A DNA stretch of 64,000 nt from Mya arenaria (Eukaryota > Mollusca > Bivalvia > Myida > Myidae). Under the pieces are notes generated by a model that did no database searches, was not told where the DNA came from, and saw only the letters and a list, made by a program, of their open reading frames with translations. Position numbers and translations under genes: made by a program. The stretch lies in NCBI RefSeq assembly GCF_026914265.1, contig NC_069130.1:17772866-17836865 (forward strand). The letters run 5' to 3'. Below, one piece after another: positions 48,809-56,600 of this stretch. How positions within the stretch are numbered: position 1 is the stretch's first letter; each line of letters opens with the position of its first letter.

Positions 48809-49240
48809 TTAACACTGTTTTGGCACAAATTGCCTCCCACGCCTGGCGAAGAACTGGCGAAGTGCTTCGTGATTCTCATTTCTCTCTAAGTCTCTGCTAC
48901 TGAGCTTTTCAACAACTTTGTAAGTTTTGTCAACACTCGACGAGTCTTCTTGCACCAAACACACCAAACAGGGGTACAGTTCAGGGCACTGATGGCTTGG
49001 GGCTCTCTGTTCTGCTTTCTGTTCAGCCTCTCCGTTTTTGAAACAAATCAAACACGGATATAGTTTCGGACACGTGTGGATTTCAATTGCCATATTGATG
49101 TTTGCATTCAATTGCACACTGTCCATGTTTTTCTGTTTTGCATCAGACCTTCTGAGCAACTTCTTCAAACACGTTTTGATTTTCTTGATTCCCATAATTT
49201 GTATATATACTAGATCAGTAGGTTTTGACAAGTATGACAT
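48809..49240 (-). CDS. Protein with two HxCPxLYPCLxC motifs, unknown function
   Basis: 143 residues from the first ATG. A second ATG at 49,195 (residue 16) may be the real start because TATATAAAC lies at about 49,260, too close to the first. A basic N-terminal helix is followed by two copies of a short motif: H55-x-C57-x5-C63-x2-C66 and H83-x-C85-x5-C91-x2-C94, both with P(K/E)LYPCL. This looks like a pair of small metal-binding knuckles made by internal duplication. The C-terminus is basic (RRGRQF). An AATAAA lies directly after the stop (48,802-48,807). No family recognised. Confidence 0.65.
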   Translation of the reverse strand: MSYLSKPTDLVYIQIMGIKKIKTCLKKLLRRSDAKQKNMDSVQLNANINMAIEIHTCPKLYPCLICFKNGEAEQKAEQRAPSHQCPELYPCLVCLVQEDSSSVDKTYKVVEKLSSRDLERNENHEALRQFFARRGRQFVPKQC

Positions 49241-49475
49241 GAGAAGAAAAGATAAGTTTATATATGAACTATATTCGTTCCACTCATTGCATTATTTTAA
49301 GCCATGGACCATGCATTTACCTAATCGTGTCTTAAGGGCGGCTATATCAAATGTCTTTTCAAGCATGGCTAAGTATGACCATATACTGAAAGCTATTTAC
49401 TGTAATCAAAAAATGTTTCGTGAACATATGCAATATTTTTGAAATTAAATGAAACAACACATGATCTGCTTATTA

Positions 49476-50018
49476 TCATTGTATTTCGATGTTAAAATTC
49501 CATATACATTTTGAAACAACAAGATTCTGGCATCGCGTGCTAAAGCAATGGCAATACAAAAAACATCGAACGGATTTATTTGACTCGTTCTGTTTGATTC
49601 TGATGTAATAGGTACACGGGTAGCCGACTGGGTTTTTGTGTTCCGAGATAGCGCAAAATTTCAATCCTGATACCCAGTTGTAAACATCTCTTGTTCCACT
49701 TGTCTGAATAGGAGTTGTTTGCAAATGTTTCAGGTGGCGAGTGTTCCGTTTTCTCGTTAATCTTCCTTCAGAGAAAATATCAATAGCTTTTATTAGTTTT
49801 TCCTTGTGTCGTTCGGTGAACTGAAATTGATTTACTTGAATGCTTGGTTCAATTTCGTCAATTTTTACTTCCTCGTCTACGTTCTCAATGTCTTCAAAAT
49901 TATCACTATCATAACAGTATCCGTCACAAACGCAGCAATTTCTCATATAACAAGCTGCCCCGTCTGGGTTGTCAATCTTGCATGGATTCGATTTCGCTCG
50001 ATTTTTGTTCTTCAGCAT
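49476..50018 (-). CDS. Unknown protein with Cys-rich and acidic N-terminal region
   Basis: 180 residues. The N-terminal 40 residues are Cys-rich (CYMRNCCVCDGYC), followed by an acidic patch (about 40-60). A basic stretch, RLTRKRNTRHLKH, lies near 95, and a C-terminal half with FLYCHCFSTRC may be a folded domain. The upstream leader resembles that of the gene at 51,467-52,000: both share CTATTATAAGG promoters (50,211-50,221 and 52,103-52,113) and a MAEDYLRDA segment. Here that segment lies in a different frame at 50,040, so either the start has moved or a frameshift separates it. Function unknown. Confidence 0.6.
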   Translation of the reverse strand: MLKNKNRAKSNPCKIDNPDGAACYMRNCCVCDGYCYDSDNFEDIENVDEEVKIDEIEPSIQVNQFQFTERHKEKLIKAIDIFSEGRLTRKRNTRHLKHLQTTPIQTSGTRDVYNWVSGLKFCAISEHKNPVGYPCTYYIRIKQNESNKSVRCFLYCHCFSTRCQNLVVSKCIWNFNIEIQ

Positions 50019-50040
50019 CTCGCAAATAATCTTCTGCCAT
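49972..50040 (-). pseudogene. Remnant of a MAEDYLRDA leader in another frame
   Basis: A 22-codon frame beginning MAEDYLRDAEEQ, which overlaps the start of the 49,476-50,018 gene in another frame. The paralogous segment at 52,000 is the true N-terminus of the acidic protein there, so this is a shifted duplicate or a very short overlapping ORF. Confidence 0.4.
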
Positions 50041-50210
50041 CTCCATCATTTTTTCATATTCATTGATATCATTCCATGGGTTGCTGAGAAGAAGATTCGC
50101 TTTTTTGCTCGTTTTCACTGTGTATTCTCACAAGGCGTTGTTTGCTGTGTCGATGCTTGACTGGACATAATTGTTTGAGAATGTGTATGACAAGTAACAA
50201 ATTTTCAAGC

Positions 50211-50221
50211 CCTTATAATAG
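50211..50221 (-). promoter_or_regulatory. TATA-type promoter shared by two paralogous genes (copy 1)
   Basis: CTATTATAAGG on the minus strand, about 50 bases before a conserved ATGTC(A/C)AG leader. The same string lies at 52,103-52,113 upstream of the paralogous leader. Confidence 0.5.
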
Positions 50222-50304
50222 AATAAAAATAATTCACTAGTAAATCGCATTCCATGATATAAATCGAAAATAAAACTGACATTGAACTCGCTCACAATAG
50301 AAAT

Positions 50305-50763
50305 ATGACGGACATAAGCAACCTTAATTTACAAATTACCGGCTTCGTAGCGAGACTATGTATGGGTGATAACAAGCACGAGTCTACGTTCAAAGAAATC
50401 GTCTCGATACTTGACAATATCGAAAAAACATTTCTGCAAAACAAACTGGAAACGACCGAGTATCGCAAGAAATGTGGCGCACTACAGCAAAAGGTGTTCA
50501 GGTTGATCAGAGAGAACGATCGGTATAAGCAAACTCATGTGCACAACTCGAATACGGACGATAGTCAACTATTGCAGGACGAAGTTACACGCTTGACATT
50601 GAATCTGTCACAGCTGACTGCGGAAAACAATCAGCTTAAGCAAAATAACACGGCATTGGAAGACGAAGTTTTGCGCTTGAAATCTCAAACAGACAACCTG
50701 CAATCCTTAGACGAAGCTGCCTGTATGGAACTATTCAACGAAAACACTCAAGATTTTTCATGA
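50305..50763 (+). CDS. Coiled-coil protein, unknown function
   Basis: 152 residues, almost entirely helical. From about residue 28 to 140 there are long heptad-like runs of Leu/Ile with Glu, Lys, Gln and Asn (for example TRLTLNLSQLTAENNQLKQN). Only three Cys and no catalytic motif. A GATATAAATC box lies about 45 bases upstream and an AATAAA about 45 bases after the stop (50,808-50,813), so the transcription unit is complete and short. It is divergent from the minus-strand gene with the promoter at 50,211. It probably forms dimers or higher oligomers. A structural or adaptor role is a guess. Confidence 0.7.
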   Translation: MTDISNLNLQITGFVARLCMGDNKHESTFKEIVSILDNIEKTFLQNKLETTEYRKKCGALQQKVFRLIRENDRYKQTHVHNSNTDDSQLLQDEVTRLTLNLSQLTAENNQLKQNNTALEDEVLRLKSQTDNLQSLDEAACMELFNENTQDFS

Positions 50764-50841
50764 ATTACTTTACTTCTGCCACTTACAAGTGAATATTACG
50801 AAGTTCAATAAAAAGCAATTTCAAAGCATTCGTTTTTTATG

Positions 50842-51216
50842 TTAATATTTTGTTATCCTAAGTCTTAGAAACGCAAATCTCAGTACGTTTTGCTTAAACT
50901 GTTCTCTTGCGCTTTGCTTGATTCTGGCCAGATAATCTTTTCCTTCTGAGTTACCCAATCTTTTGTAGTAACGTTTAATGTTTCTTCTATTCATTTTTCG
51001 TGCCGGGTGGTTTATCCAACAAGCGGGACAAAAGCCGTTGTATTTATCAAAACAGCTTGGACACGCGGAATGTTCGAATGCACATTGTTTCATAACGAGC
51101 AAGCGATAGTCAATGTTACTGTAGCCACCGCACCAATGACAAGCTCTGAAACGTTTTCCGAGTCTCTTATCATACGAAATACATTTTGAGTTTTTTTTAC
51201 CGTTGTTGTGAGCCAT
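50842..51216 (-). CDS. RING-like zinc protein, paralogue 1
   Basis: 124 residues. Cysteines and one histidine fall in C3HC4 order: C26-x2-C29, C45, H49, C52-x2-C55, C63-x2-C66. The spacing is acceptable for a RING or RING-like cross-brace. The strings HSACPSCF and FCPACW are shared with the paralogue at 52,770-53,159. The C-terminal half is a basic helical region (KRYYKRLGNSEGKDYLARIK, then KQSAREQFK). Usual RING tryptophan/proline contacts with E2 cannot be judged by eye, so ligase activity is only possible. It is part of a ~2-kb internal duplication (49.5-51.2 and 51.5-53.2 kb). Confidence 0.72.
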   Translation of the reverse strand: MAHNNGKKNSKCISYDKRLGKRFRACHWCGGYSNIDYRLLVMKQCAFEHSACPSCFDKYNGFCPACWINHPARKMNRRNIKRYYKRLGNSEGKDYLARIKQSAREQFKQNVLRFAFLRLRITKY

Positions 51217-51466
51217 ACTTTATTTAAAGAGGTTCAAAAATATTTCACTAATATAGTGTCAAGTCAATTTCATTCAGTTTATGTAATTCAAATGTTTTGA
51301 CAACAGTAACATGGCAAGTCTTAACCGTTGGTGACACAATAAACTATTGTCTATATTTGCTGCGTTTTACACATTTACGAAAACACAAGACAAAGAATAT
51401 TTCATTTTTTCATGTTTATTTTACAATTGAATCGTTATCTACAAAAACTTGAAACATCATAACACA

Positions 51467-52000
51467 CTAAATGTCTCCAAAGTCCTGATACTCAGAGTCC
51501 CCAGGTTCATTGTTCATAAGTACTGGTTTTATCGTTTCCCACATATAGCCTATGTGCTTCAACAGAAAATCGTCTAGAATCTCAGGTTCAGCATAATCGT
51601 TTGAACTGTGTCTCAGTGCTGTCCTCGCTTCTTCCGTCTCACAATACTTGATCTCTCTGTACATTTCAACGCACCTCCTGATCTGGTCTGCCTCATATTT
51701 TGACTCCTGAATAGTGTATATTTGTTCAAGTATTTTCGCAACTTTATCATGATCCAAAGGGGAAGCCGGCGAAGAATTTTCAAGATCATCGCTAAAATTC
51801 CCATCCTCGATATCGTCATCATCTGAAAGGACAACAGCTGTAGCTTCATCTTTTCCTTCCCATGCCTTGAACCTCTTCCTTATCGGGCTAGCAGGTGGAG
51901 TAAGAACGTCTGCTTTTACTTTTACTGCGCTGAATTCTTTCTCATCCATGCTCACATCCATACAAGACTCTGCCGCATCTCGCAAATAGTCTTCTGCCAT
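51467..52000 (-). CDS. Acidic protein with a nuclear-localisation-like motif
   Basis: 177 residues. It starts MAEDYLRDAAE, then PPASPIRKRFK near 35-45 (a proline-directed Ser and a basic cluster), then a strongly acidic stretch with SDDDDIEDG near 60-70 and SSPASP near 77. The C-terminal half is helical (IYTIQESKYEADQIRRCVEM). Such an acidic/SP-rich layout is seen in transcriptional activators and in SUMO-interacting proteins; VVLSDDDD fits a SUMO-interaction motif. Promoter CTATTATAAGG at 52,103-52,113; AATAAA at 51,415-51,420. The leader is shared with 49,476-50,018. No family recognised. Confidence 0.65.
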   Translation of the reverse strand: MAEDYLRDAAESCMDVSMDEKEFSAVKVKADVLTPPASPIRKRFKAWEGKDEATAVVLSDDDDIEDGNFSDDLENSSPASPLDHDKVAKILEQIYTIQESKYEADQIRRCVEMYREIKYCETEEARTALRHSSNDYAEPEILDDFLLKHIGYMWETIKPVLMNNEPGDSEYQDFGDI

Positions 52001-52102
52001 TGCTTGTTAGTTTTTCGTCTTCAGTTGAGTAGTGCTGAGGAGATGATTTGCTTGACATGTTGTAGATTGTAGATTGTTTGTAACCAGTGCACAATTTGGA
52101 GA

Positions 52103-52113
52103 CCTTATAATAG
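52103..52113 (-). promoter_or_regulatory. TATA-type promoter shared by two paralogous genes (copy 2)
   Basis: CTATTATAAGG on the minus strand, identical to 50,211-50,221. Upstream of the acidic protein gene. Confidence 0.5.
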
Positions 52114-52215
52114 CAAAAAAATAATTCATCGATATTATTCATCGTCAAAACTTTCATATTGGTTTTATGTTCATTTATTTCAAATAGAAGCACATTGTAG
52201 CTTTTTGCATAAATA

Positions 52216-52713
52216 TCAAACAAGATCCATACAGTCATTGTCCTTGTCAAACATACCAACTCTCATCGATTCGGTTTGCTGGGGGGAGGTATTGCTGTAT
52301 TCTATTTTCTGTCTTTTTACAATGTTATCCATCTCACCATTTTCCACTTTTCTTTTCATTCCCGCATTGGAACTGGAATCGTTTAAATCCATCTGCGGTT
52401 TGAACATTTCATAATAATTCATGAACATTTCCTTATCCAACATATCAACACTCATCGATTCGGTTTGTTGCGGTAAGGTATTGCTGTTGTCTGATTTCTG
52501 TGTTTTTACGGTGTTAGCCAGCTCATCCATCTCACAGTTCATGGCATTGGAATCATTCAAATCCATCTTCTGTCTGTACAATTTACAGTCGTCGCACTGG
52601 CAGTTATCGATACAGTCATAATAATTCAATCTGAAAAGGATACAGTCATAATAATTCAATCTGAAAAACTTACAGTCGTCACACTGGCAGTTCTCAATAC
52701 AATTGCTTGTCAT
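52216..52713 (-). CDS. Low-complexity protein with internal duplications
   Basis: 165 residues. The N-terminal 50 repeat the motif NCQCDDCK twice and FRLNYYDC(I) twice, giving a Cys cluster. The rest is built from two ~55-residue repeats sharing QMDLNDSS/KMDLNDSN, then (S/D)NSNT(L/S)PQQTESM and (V/M)xMxDK. The second repeat carries a basic KRKVENGEMDNIVKRQK, a possible bipartite nuclear signal. No enzyme motif. A TATA-like GAATATATC lies about 35 bases upstream. The nucleotide duplications are recent enough to be seen directly. Function unknown. Confidence 0.6.
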   Translation of the reverse strand: MTSNCIENCQCDDCKFFRLNYYDCILFRLNYYDCIDNCQCDDCKLYRQKMDLNDSNAMNCEMDELANTVKTQKSDNSNTLPQQTESMSVDMLDKEMFMNYYEMFKPQMDLNDSSSNAGMKRKVENGEMDNIVKRQKIEYSNTSPQQTESMRVGMFDKDNDCMDLV

Positions 52714-52769
52714 TATGCGTTTTGTTTGACATTTGTTGATTTCAGCAAGATATATTCAAAACCGTGGCC

Positions 52770-53159
52770 CTAAAATAATGCATATCTCAACATCCAGTAG
52801 CGCTTAAACTGTTTTCTTGCGCTTTGCTTGATTCTAGTCAGATAATCTTTTCCTTCTGAGATACCCAATTTCTTGTAGTATCGTTTCCTTTCTTTAATGT
52901 GTTTTAACGCTACTGGATGGCTCAACCAACAAGCAGGACAAACGCCGTTGTATTTATCGAAACAGCTTGGACACGCGGAATGTTCGAACACACAGTTTTT
53001 CATAACGAGTAGGAGATAGTCAATGTTACTGTATCCACCACACCACTCACAACATCGAAAACGTTTTCCGAATCTCTTATCATACGAATAGTTTGACGTG
53101 TTTGACATGTTTGACATGTTTGACATGTTTGGATCTGTATCGGCTGTATCGGCTGTCAT
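52770..53159 (-). CDS. RING-like zinc protein, paralogue 2
   Basis: Same fold as 50,842-51,216: CEWC, NC, EHSACPSC and VCPAC supply the C3HC4-type ligands, followed by a basic helix with SEGKDYLTRIKQSARKQFK. The open frame extends upstream to 53,327, but that part runs through two G11 tracts and reads as a Pro/Ile low-complexity string. I chose the ATG at 53,159, which gives 129 residues, close to the 124 of the paralogue. The N-terminus then has short Met-Ser-Asn repeats (MSNMSNMSN). Function as for the paralogue: possible RING ligase, unproven. Confidence 0.7.
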   Translation of the reverse strand: MTADTADTDPNMSNMSNMSNTSNYSYDKRFGKRFRCCEWCGGYSNIDYLLLVMKNCVFEHSACPSCFDKYNGVCPACWLSHPVALKHIKERKRYYKKLGISEGKDYLTRIKQSARKQFKRYWMLRYALF

Positions 53160-53245
53160 AGTGTATGTTTGTGTGTTTGTATGTGTGCATGAGTTCTTTG
53201 TAGCCACCACAAATAATGGAATACAGAAAACGGGGGTGAAAATAA

Positions 53246-53278
53246 GGGGGGGGGGGATTTTCAACAAGGGGGGGGGGG
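53246..53278 (+). repeat. Two G11 homopolymer tracts
   Basis: Runs of eleven G at 53,246-53,256 and 53,268-53,278, separated by ATTTTCAACAA. Such tracts are prone to slippage and can switch frames. They lie between the RING-like gene and the IAP gene. Confidence 0.85.
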
Positions 53279-53421
53279 CCTTTTCTATCAGCCTATTTCC
53301 CCAAGTCCATTCCATTTCCATTTTCATTTTTCAAACATCAAAACAAAACTTCCCAGTTTGCTCTGTGTAAACGCGCAGTTGACTGTGGTTTGGTCCCATC
53401 CGATGTAGCCATTTAATGTCA

Positions 53422-54351
53422 TCACAATAGAGCCTGTACTCTGCCTGTGATTTTCTTCCGACATATGGAACAATTTGACAGGATGTTGGCACACACTCTG
53501 CAGCAAAACAGATGCCCACAAGGCAAAAGTACCATGTCTACGAGACCGTCAAAACAAATTTTGCACTGTCTTCGTTCATCAAGGTTTGTGTCTTGTTCAT
53601 GGTTTTCAGATGGTCCGTGCTTTACATTCGTTTCGAGCAAAATGTTACAAATGTCATTGATTTCATAACTCTTTTCACTGCCGTATGTTCTGCGAAAGAC
53701 CAGTTTGGCGTTACTAATTTCCTCGATGCGAAACCCAAATTCAAGTAGGATTTTGTCAATATTTTGTTGTTCTGAAATGCATACCAGAGGTACATTTCTT
53801 GTTTCAAATCCAGCAGCAAAGGGACATTCTGGGCTGAAACGATAATGAACATTTGGGATTCGGTCTTCTGGCTTCCAGTCAGAAAAACATTTTCGACAAA
53901 ACACACACTGAACGCGATCCCCAGTGTGTTGGTAAATAAATCCATTTTTTGCCAACTCTTCTTGACTTATCACAGATTTCCAATCTCTATACGTTTCGAG
54001 TCGTGCTGACTCGCTGAAAAATTGTCTGTAAAAGGGATCAGGATCATATGCATCGTCATCTTCTTCGTTAATAAGATCTTCAGATTCCATGTTATGTGTT
54101 AACTTACAATTGGGGAAAAAACGTGCATGTTCATTTTCTGGGACTTCTCCTCGCTCCCACGAGTGTAAATGATTTCCGCAAAAATAACAAGTTACTTCAT
54201 CACGAAAACCGGTAAAAAACAATCCTGCTTTTGCCAAGTCAACTGGATCAATGAAATCGATCGACCAAGCACTATATGTTGCTAATCGAGCAGTGAAATT
54301 ATCATATTCTTGATGTTTTGGAATCGATACTTGTTTGAAAGAATACTCCAT
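53422..54351 (-). CDS. Inhibitor of apoptosis protein (BIR-BIR-UBA-like-RING)
   Basis: 309 residues, uninterrupted. BIR1 has C55-x2-C58, W65, H75 and C82. BIR2 has C149-x2-C152, W159, H169 and C176. Each BIR has the R-L-x-T-Y/S-x-W start and the G/DxV-x-C-x-x-C zinc site. Residues about 195-240 (with LLEFGF) resemble a UBA domain. The RING is C263, C266, C278, H280, C284, C287, C295, C298. All zinc ligands are present, so the protein should fold. IAPs of this layout bind caspases or their activators and ubiquitinate partners, and large DNA viruses of invertebrates use them to block apoptosis. TATATATATA lies at 54,382-54,393. It could instead be a retrocopied host IAP, but the TATA-driven viral-style neighbours argue for a viral unit. 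Confidence 0.9.
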   Translation of the reverse strand: MEYSFKQVSIPKHQEYDNFTARLATYSAWSIDFIDPVDLAKAGLFFTGFRDEVTCYFCGNHLHSWERGEVPENEHARFFPNCKLTHNMESEDLINEEDDDAYDPDPFYRQFFSESARLETYRDWKSVISQEELAKNGFIYQHTGDRVQCVFCRKCFSDWKPEDRIPNVHYRFSPECPFAAGFETRNVPLVCISEQQNIDKILLEFGFRIEEISNAKLVFRRTYGSEKSYEINDICNILLETNVKHGPSENHEQDTNLDERRQCKICFDGLVDMVLLPCGHLFCCRVCANILSNCSICRKKITGRVQALL

Positions 54352-54381
54352 TGTAACAAATGATACGTTCTGTTTATAGCC

Positions 54382-54393
54382 ATATATATATAG
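54382..54393 (-). promoter_or_regulatory. TATA box of the IAP gene
   Basis: TATATATATATG on the minus strand, 32-42 bases upstream of the IAP ATG, followed by CTATAAACAG. Spacing is right for a TATA box and a very short leader. Confidence 0.55.
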
Positions 54394-54510
54394 TGTTATT
54401 TTTCTCTCTTCATCATCTGATAATGAGACAAAACCGAAATATCAGGTTTATTGGTTTATTATGTTTGAAAATCACAAACAATGGAAAAAACAACAAATTT
54501 GTGAATAATA

Positions 54511-55422
54511 TCAAAGCCATGGAAATTTATCAGGGTATGAACCTCCTACTTTGCGTAGAGCAATGTGCTCTGCGAGTTGACTGATTGATTGAGGATAGTC
54601 AGGTTGTTCAGCCTTAAGCTTCCGTGATTCTTTATATGCTTTTTTCATATCGAGATATTGGTACAGATACTTCAATTGACACATACGATTGACAATCCAT
54701 TCTGGAGTTTGTTCTTTGATTTCCCCTCTGATATACCTCTGACAGAGAGTACTGTCGTCTCGGAGCTCGAGGCCACTCTGAGATAAAAGATATCTCAGAT
54801 GTGAATGTCTCTGTTCTTGTCTCTGTTGTGATTTAGCTTGGCGGATAGCGATGCGTTTTTCTCGTTTATGCTTTAATATTTTCAAGATCTCGGTCGGGTC
54901 ATCAGAACCATATTTCTTACTCACTATTCCCTGTATATCATCTCGATTGTATAGTTTTTGTGTCGCGAACTTGACGAATGGTACTTTTAAAAGGTCTGTC
55001 ACAGAAAGGAAAAAGTCTTGTTTAGCTTTGGTAGCACACACATATTTATCATCATCGAACTTAGGCTTCAACGATTTTACATTTGTTTTCACCTCGGACG
55101 TGCGAACTTCATTTTGTCTCTTTTCCCTTTGAGGTAATTTACTATTTTCAAATATCACTAATCCTCCATTGCTACAATGCATTTTGCTCTTCACTGGTGT
55201 TTCCTCCGCTGGTTCGATATGTGCTTTATCTCCTACATCTCTTTTGACGCCAGTGAAGGTTTTTCCGCTTCCCTGGTAGTAAATATAACCTCGTAACCGT
55301 ACTTCATTATCTCCAATTACTTTGCAAATGATGATATATTTACATTTAATATCTTTTAGTTTTTTTAAATCATCTTCGTTGTAATCGTTCATTGTAAAGC
55401 AATATCCTCTTTTTTGTGTCAT
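54511..55422 (-). CDS. Rep-like (HUH endonuclease fold) domain protein, probably inactive
   Basis: 303 residues from the first ATG; a TTG further upstream is not needed. Residues 5-87 follow the CRESS-DNA-virus Rep endonuclease pattern. Motif I is FTMNDY (9-14), and a hydrophobic strand KYIIICKVIG follows. Motif II, normally HxQG, reads RLRGYI (42-47), so the metal-binding His is missing. A TFTGVKR...AHIEPAEE section follows. At motif III, normally YCxK, the protein has HCSN (82-85), so the catalytic Tyr and Lys are gone. There is no helicase P-loop. The C-terminal ~120 residues are helical and basic, with LELRDDSTLCQRYIRGE and MCQLKYLYQY, a second conserved-looking domain I cannot name. The domain is probably exapted for DNA binding. 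Two AATAAA signals lie at 54,443-54,459. Confidence 0.6.
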   Translation of the reverse strand: MTQKRGYCFTMNDYNEDDLKKLKDIKCKYIIICKVIGDNEVRLRGYIYYQGSGKTFTGVKRDVGDKAHIEPAEETPVKSKMHCSNGGLVIFENSKLPQREKRQNEVRTSEVKTNVKSLKPKFDDDKYVCATKAKQDFFLSVTDLLKVPFVKFATQKLYNRDDIQGIVSKKYGSDDPTEILKILKHKREKRIAIRQAKSQQRQEQRHSHLRYLLSQSGLELRDDSTLCQRYIRGEIKEQTPEWIVNRMCQLKYLYQYLDMKKAYKESRKLKAEQPDYPQSISQLAEHIALRKVGGSYPDKFPWL

Positions 55423-55534
55423 TCTGATTACAATTGACAATCAAAAGCAATTGCACTAACCTTACATACCATTTCTGTTAAATACTTTTTGAAAAAACAA
55501 ACATAATTCATATCATAATTTATTTCACACCAAT

Positions 55535-56550
55535 GTGACACTTTAGCATTTGTCATACATTTCACTCTATTATTTGACATTCCAAATGATGAATGTAAAA
55601 TCGAATAATGACACTGAACATATATCATTTATTGCTCTTTATTTATTGTCTAACCAAATACTAAGTGACAAATCGATTCATGATACTGAGCATTTGTCAT
55701 ACATTTCACTCTATTATTTGTCAAAACAAAAGATGAATGTCAAATTATTTACAGATGCTAAGCAGTTTATCATACATTTCACTATTATTATTTGTCAAAC
55801 CAAAAGATGAACGTCAAATTATTTGAAGATGCTAAGCATCTTATCATACATTTTACTCTTTTTATGACAAATCGACTCACAAATTTAAGCAAACCAGGTG
55901 ACGATGTACAAATAATTTAGAGTGACGAGCTTTTTGGTTACCTCGCCCAGCCCAACTGAAAGACTTAAAGTATATCTATAAGTCTTTTAGTTTGGTCGGG
56001 CGAGCGAGCCAAAATCTCGTCATCCCAAAATATTTGTACATCGTCACTTTGTGTGCTTAATTTTGAGATTCAAATAAATCGTTCTAAATTCAATGTAAAA
56101 AAAAGTTTCATAAGGGGGGTACTCAGCGTGAAAAAACTACATCGCTTAAACGCAAATGCGCTTTGGTAAGTATATAGCTAAAAAACGAATGCGCTATGGT
56201 GAAAATCCAAAGTCAAAAATTTTGAAAAATTTGAAAAGTTGTCAAATAAATCATAATTTTAAGCACTGTGTTTGTGTTGTGCTCTATCATTTGTAAATCA
56301 AAACTGAGAGAATGGTTAATATGTTTTGAGACTAAGTATTTACAACACACTGCAAGTAAATCATCCAATATGAATAGAGTATTCGTCCATTTGTAGATCA
56401 ACTTGAAAAAATGTCCAAATGTAAACCATCACAACTCATTGATGTTTCACTTTATTTTTTGTCATGCCAAATAGCTACAGATTGTCTCATAATTATCAAT
56501 ATGAAGATTTTATTTGTTTTCAAATCTTGTGTGAACGCCAGTTTCATGGA
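55535..56550 (+). repeat. Palindromic repeat block 3 (hr-like)
   Basis: ~73-base tandem units (55,535-55,870), then the 150-base palindrome at 55,898-56,047, then the conserved flank (GGGGGGTACTCAGCGTG to GCGCTATGGTG) and the tail ending at GTGTGAACGCCAGTTTCATG. Orientation opposite to blocks 1 and 2. Confidence 0.9.
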
Positions 56551-56600
56551 CTTGATTCCGCATTATTTTTGTACACTATGTTAGTATAAGTAATATAAAT

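Noticed and set aside
53098..53945. Several frames overlapping the IAP and RING-like genes on either strand
   Set aside because: They overlap genes with clear domains and show no domain of their own.
55550..55810. 86-codon plus-strand frame of repeated HISFIALYLLS-like sequence
   Set aside because: It is the ~73-base tandem unit of repeat block 3 read as protein.
56213..56401. 62-codon minus-strand frame repeated at 59,697-59,903
   Set aside because: It lies in the conserved tail of repeat blocks 3 and 5, so its repetition is due to the repeat and not to selection on a protein.
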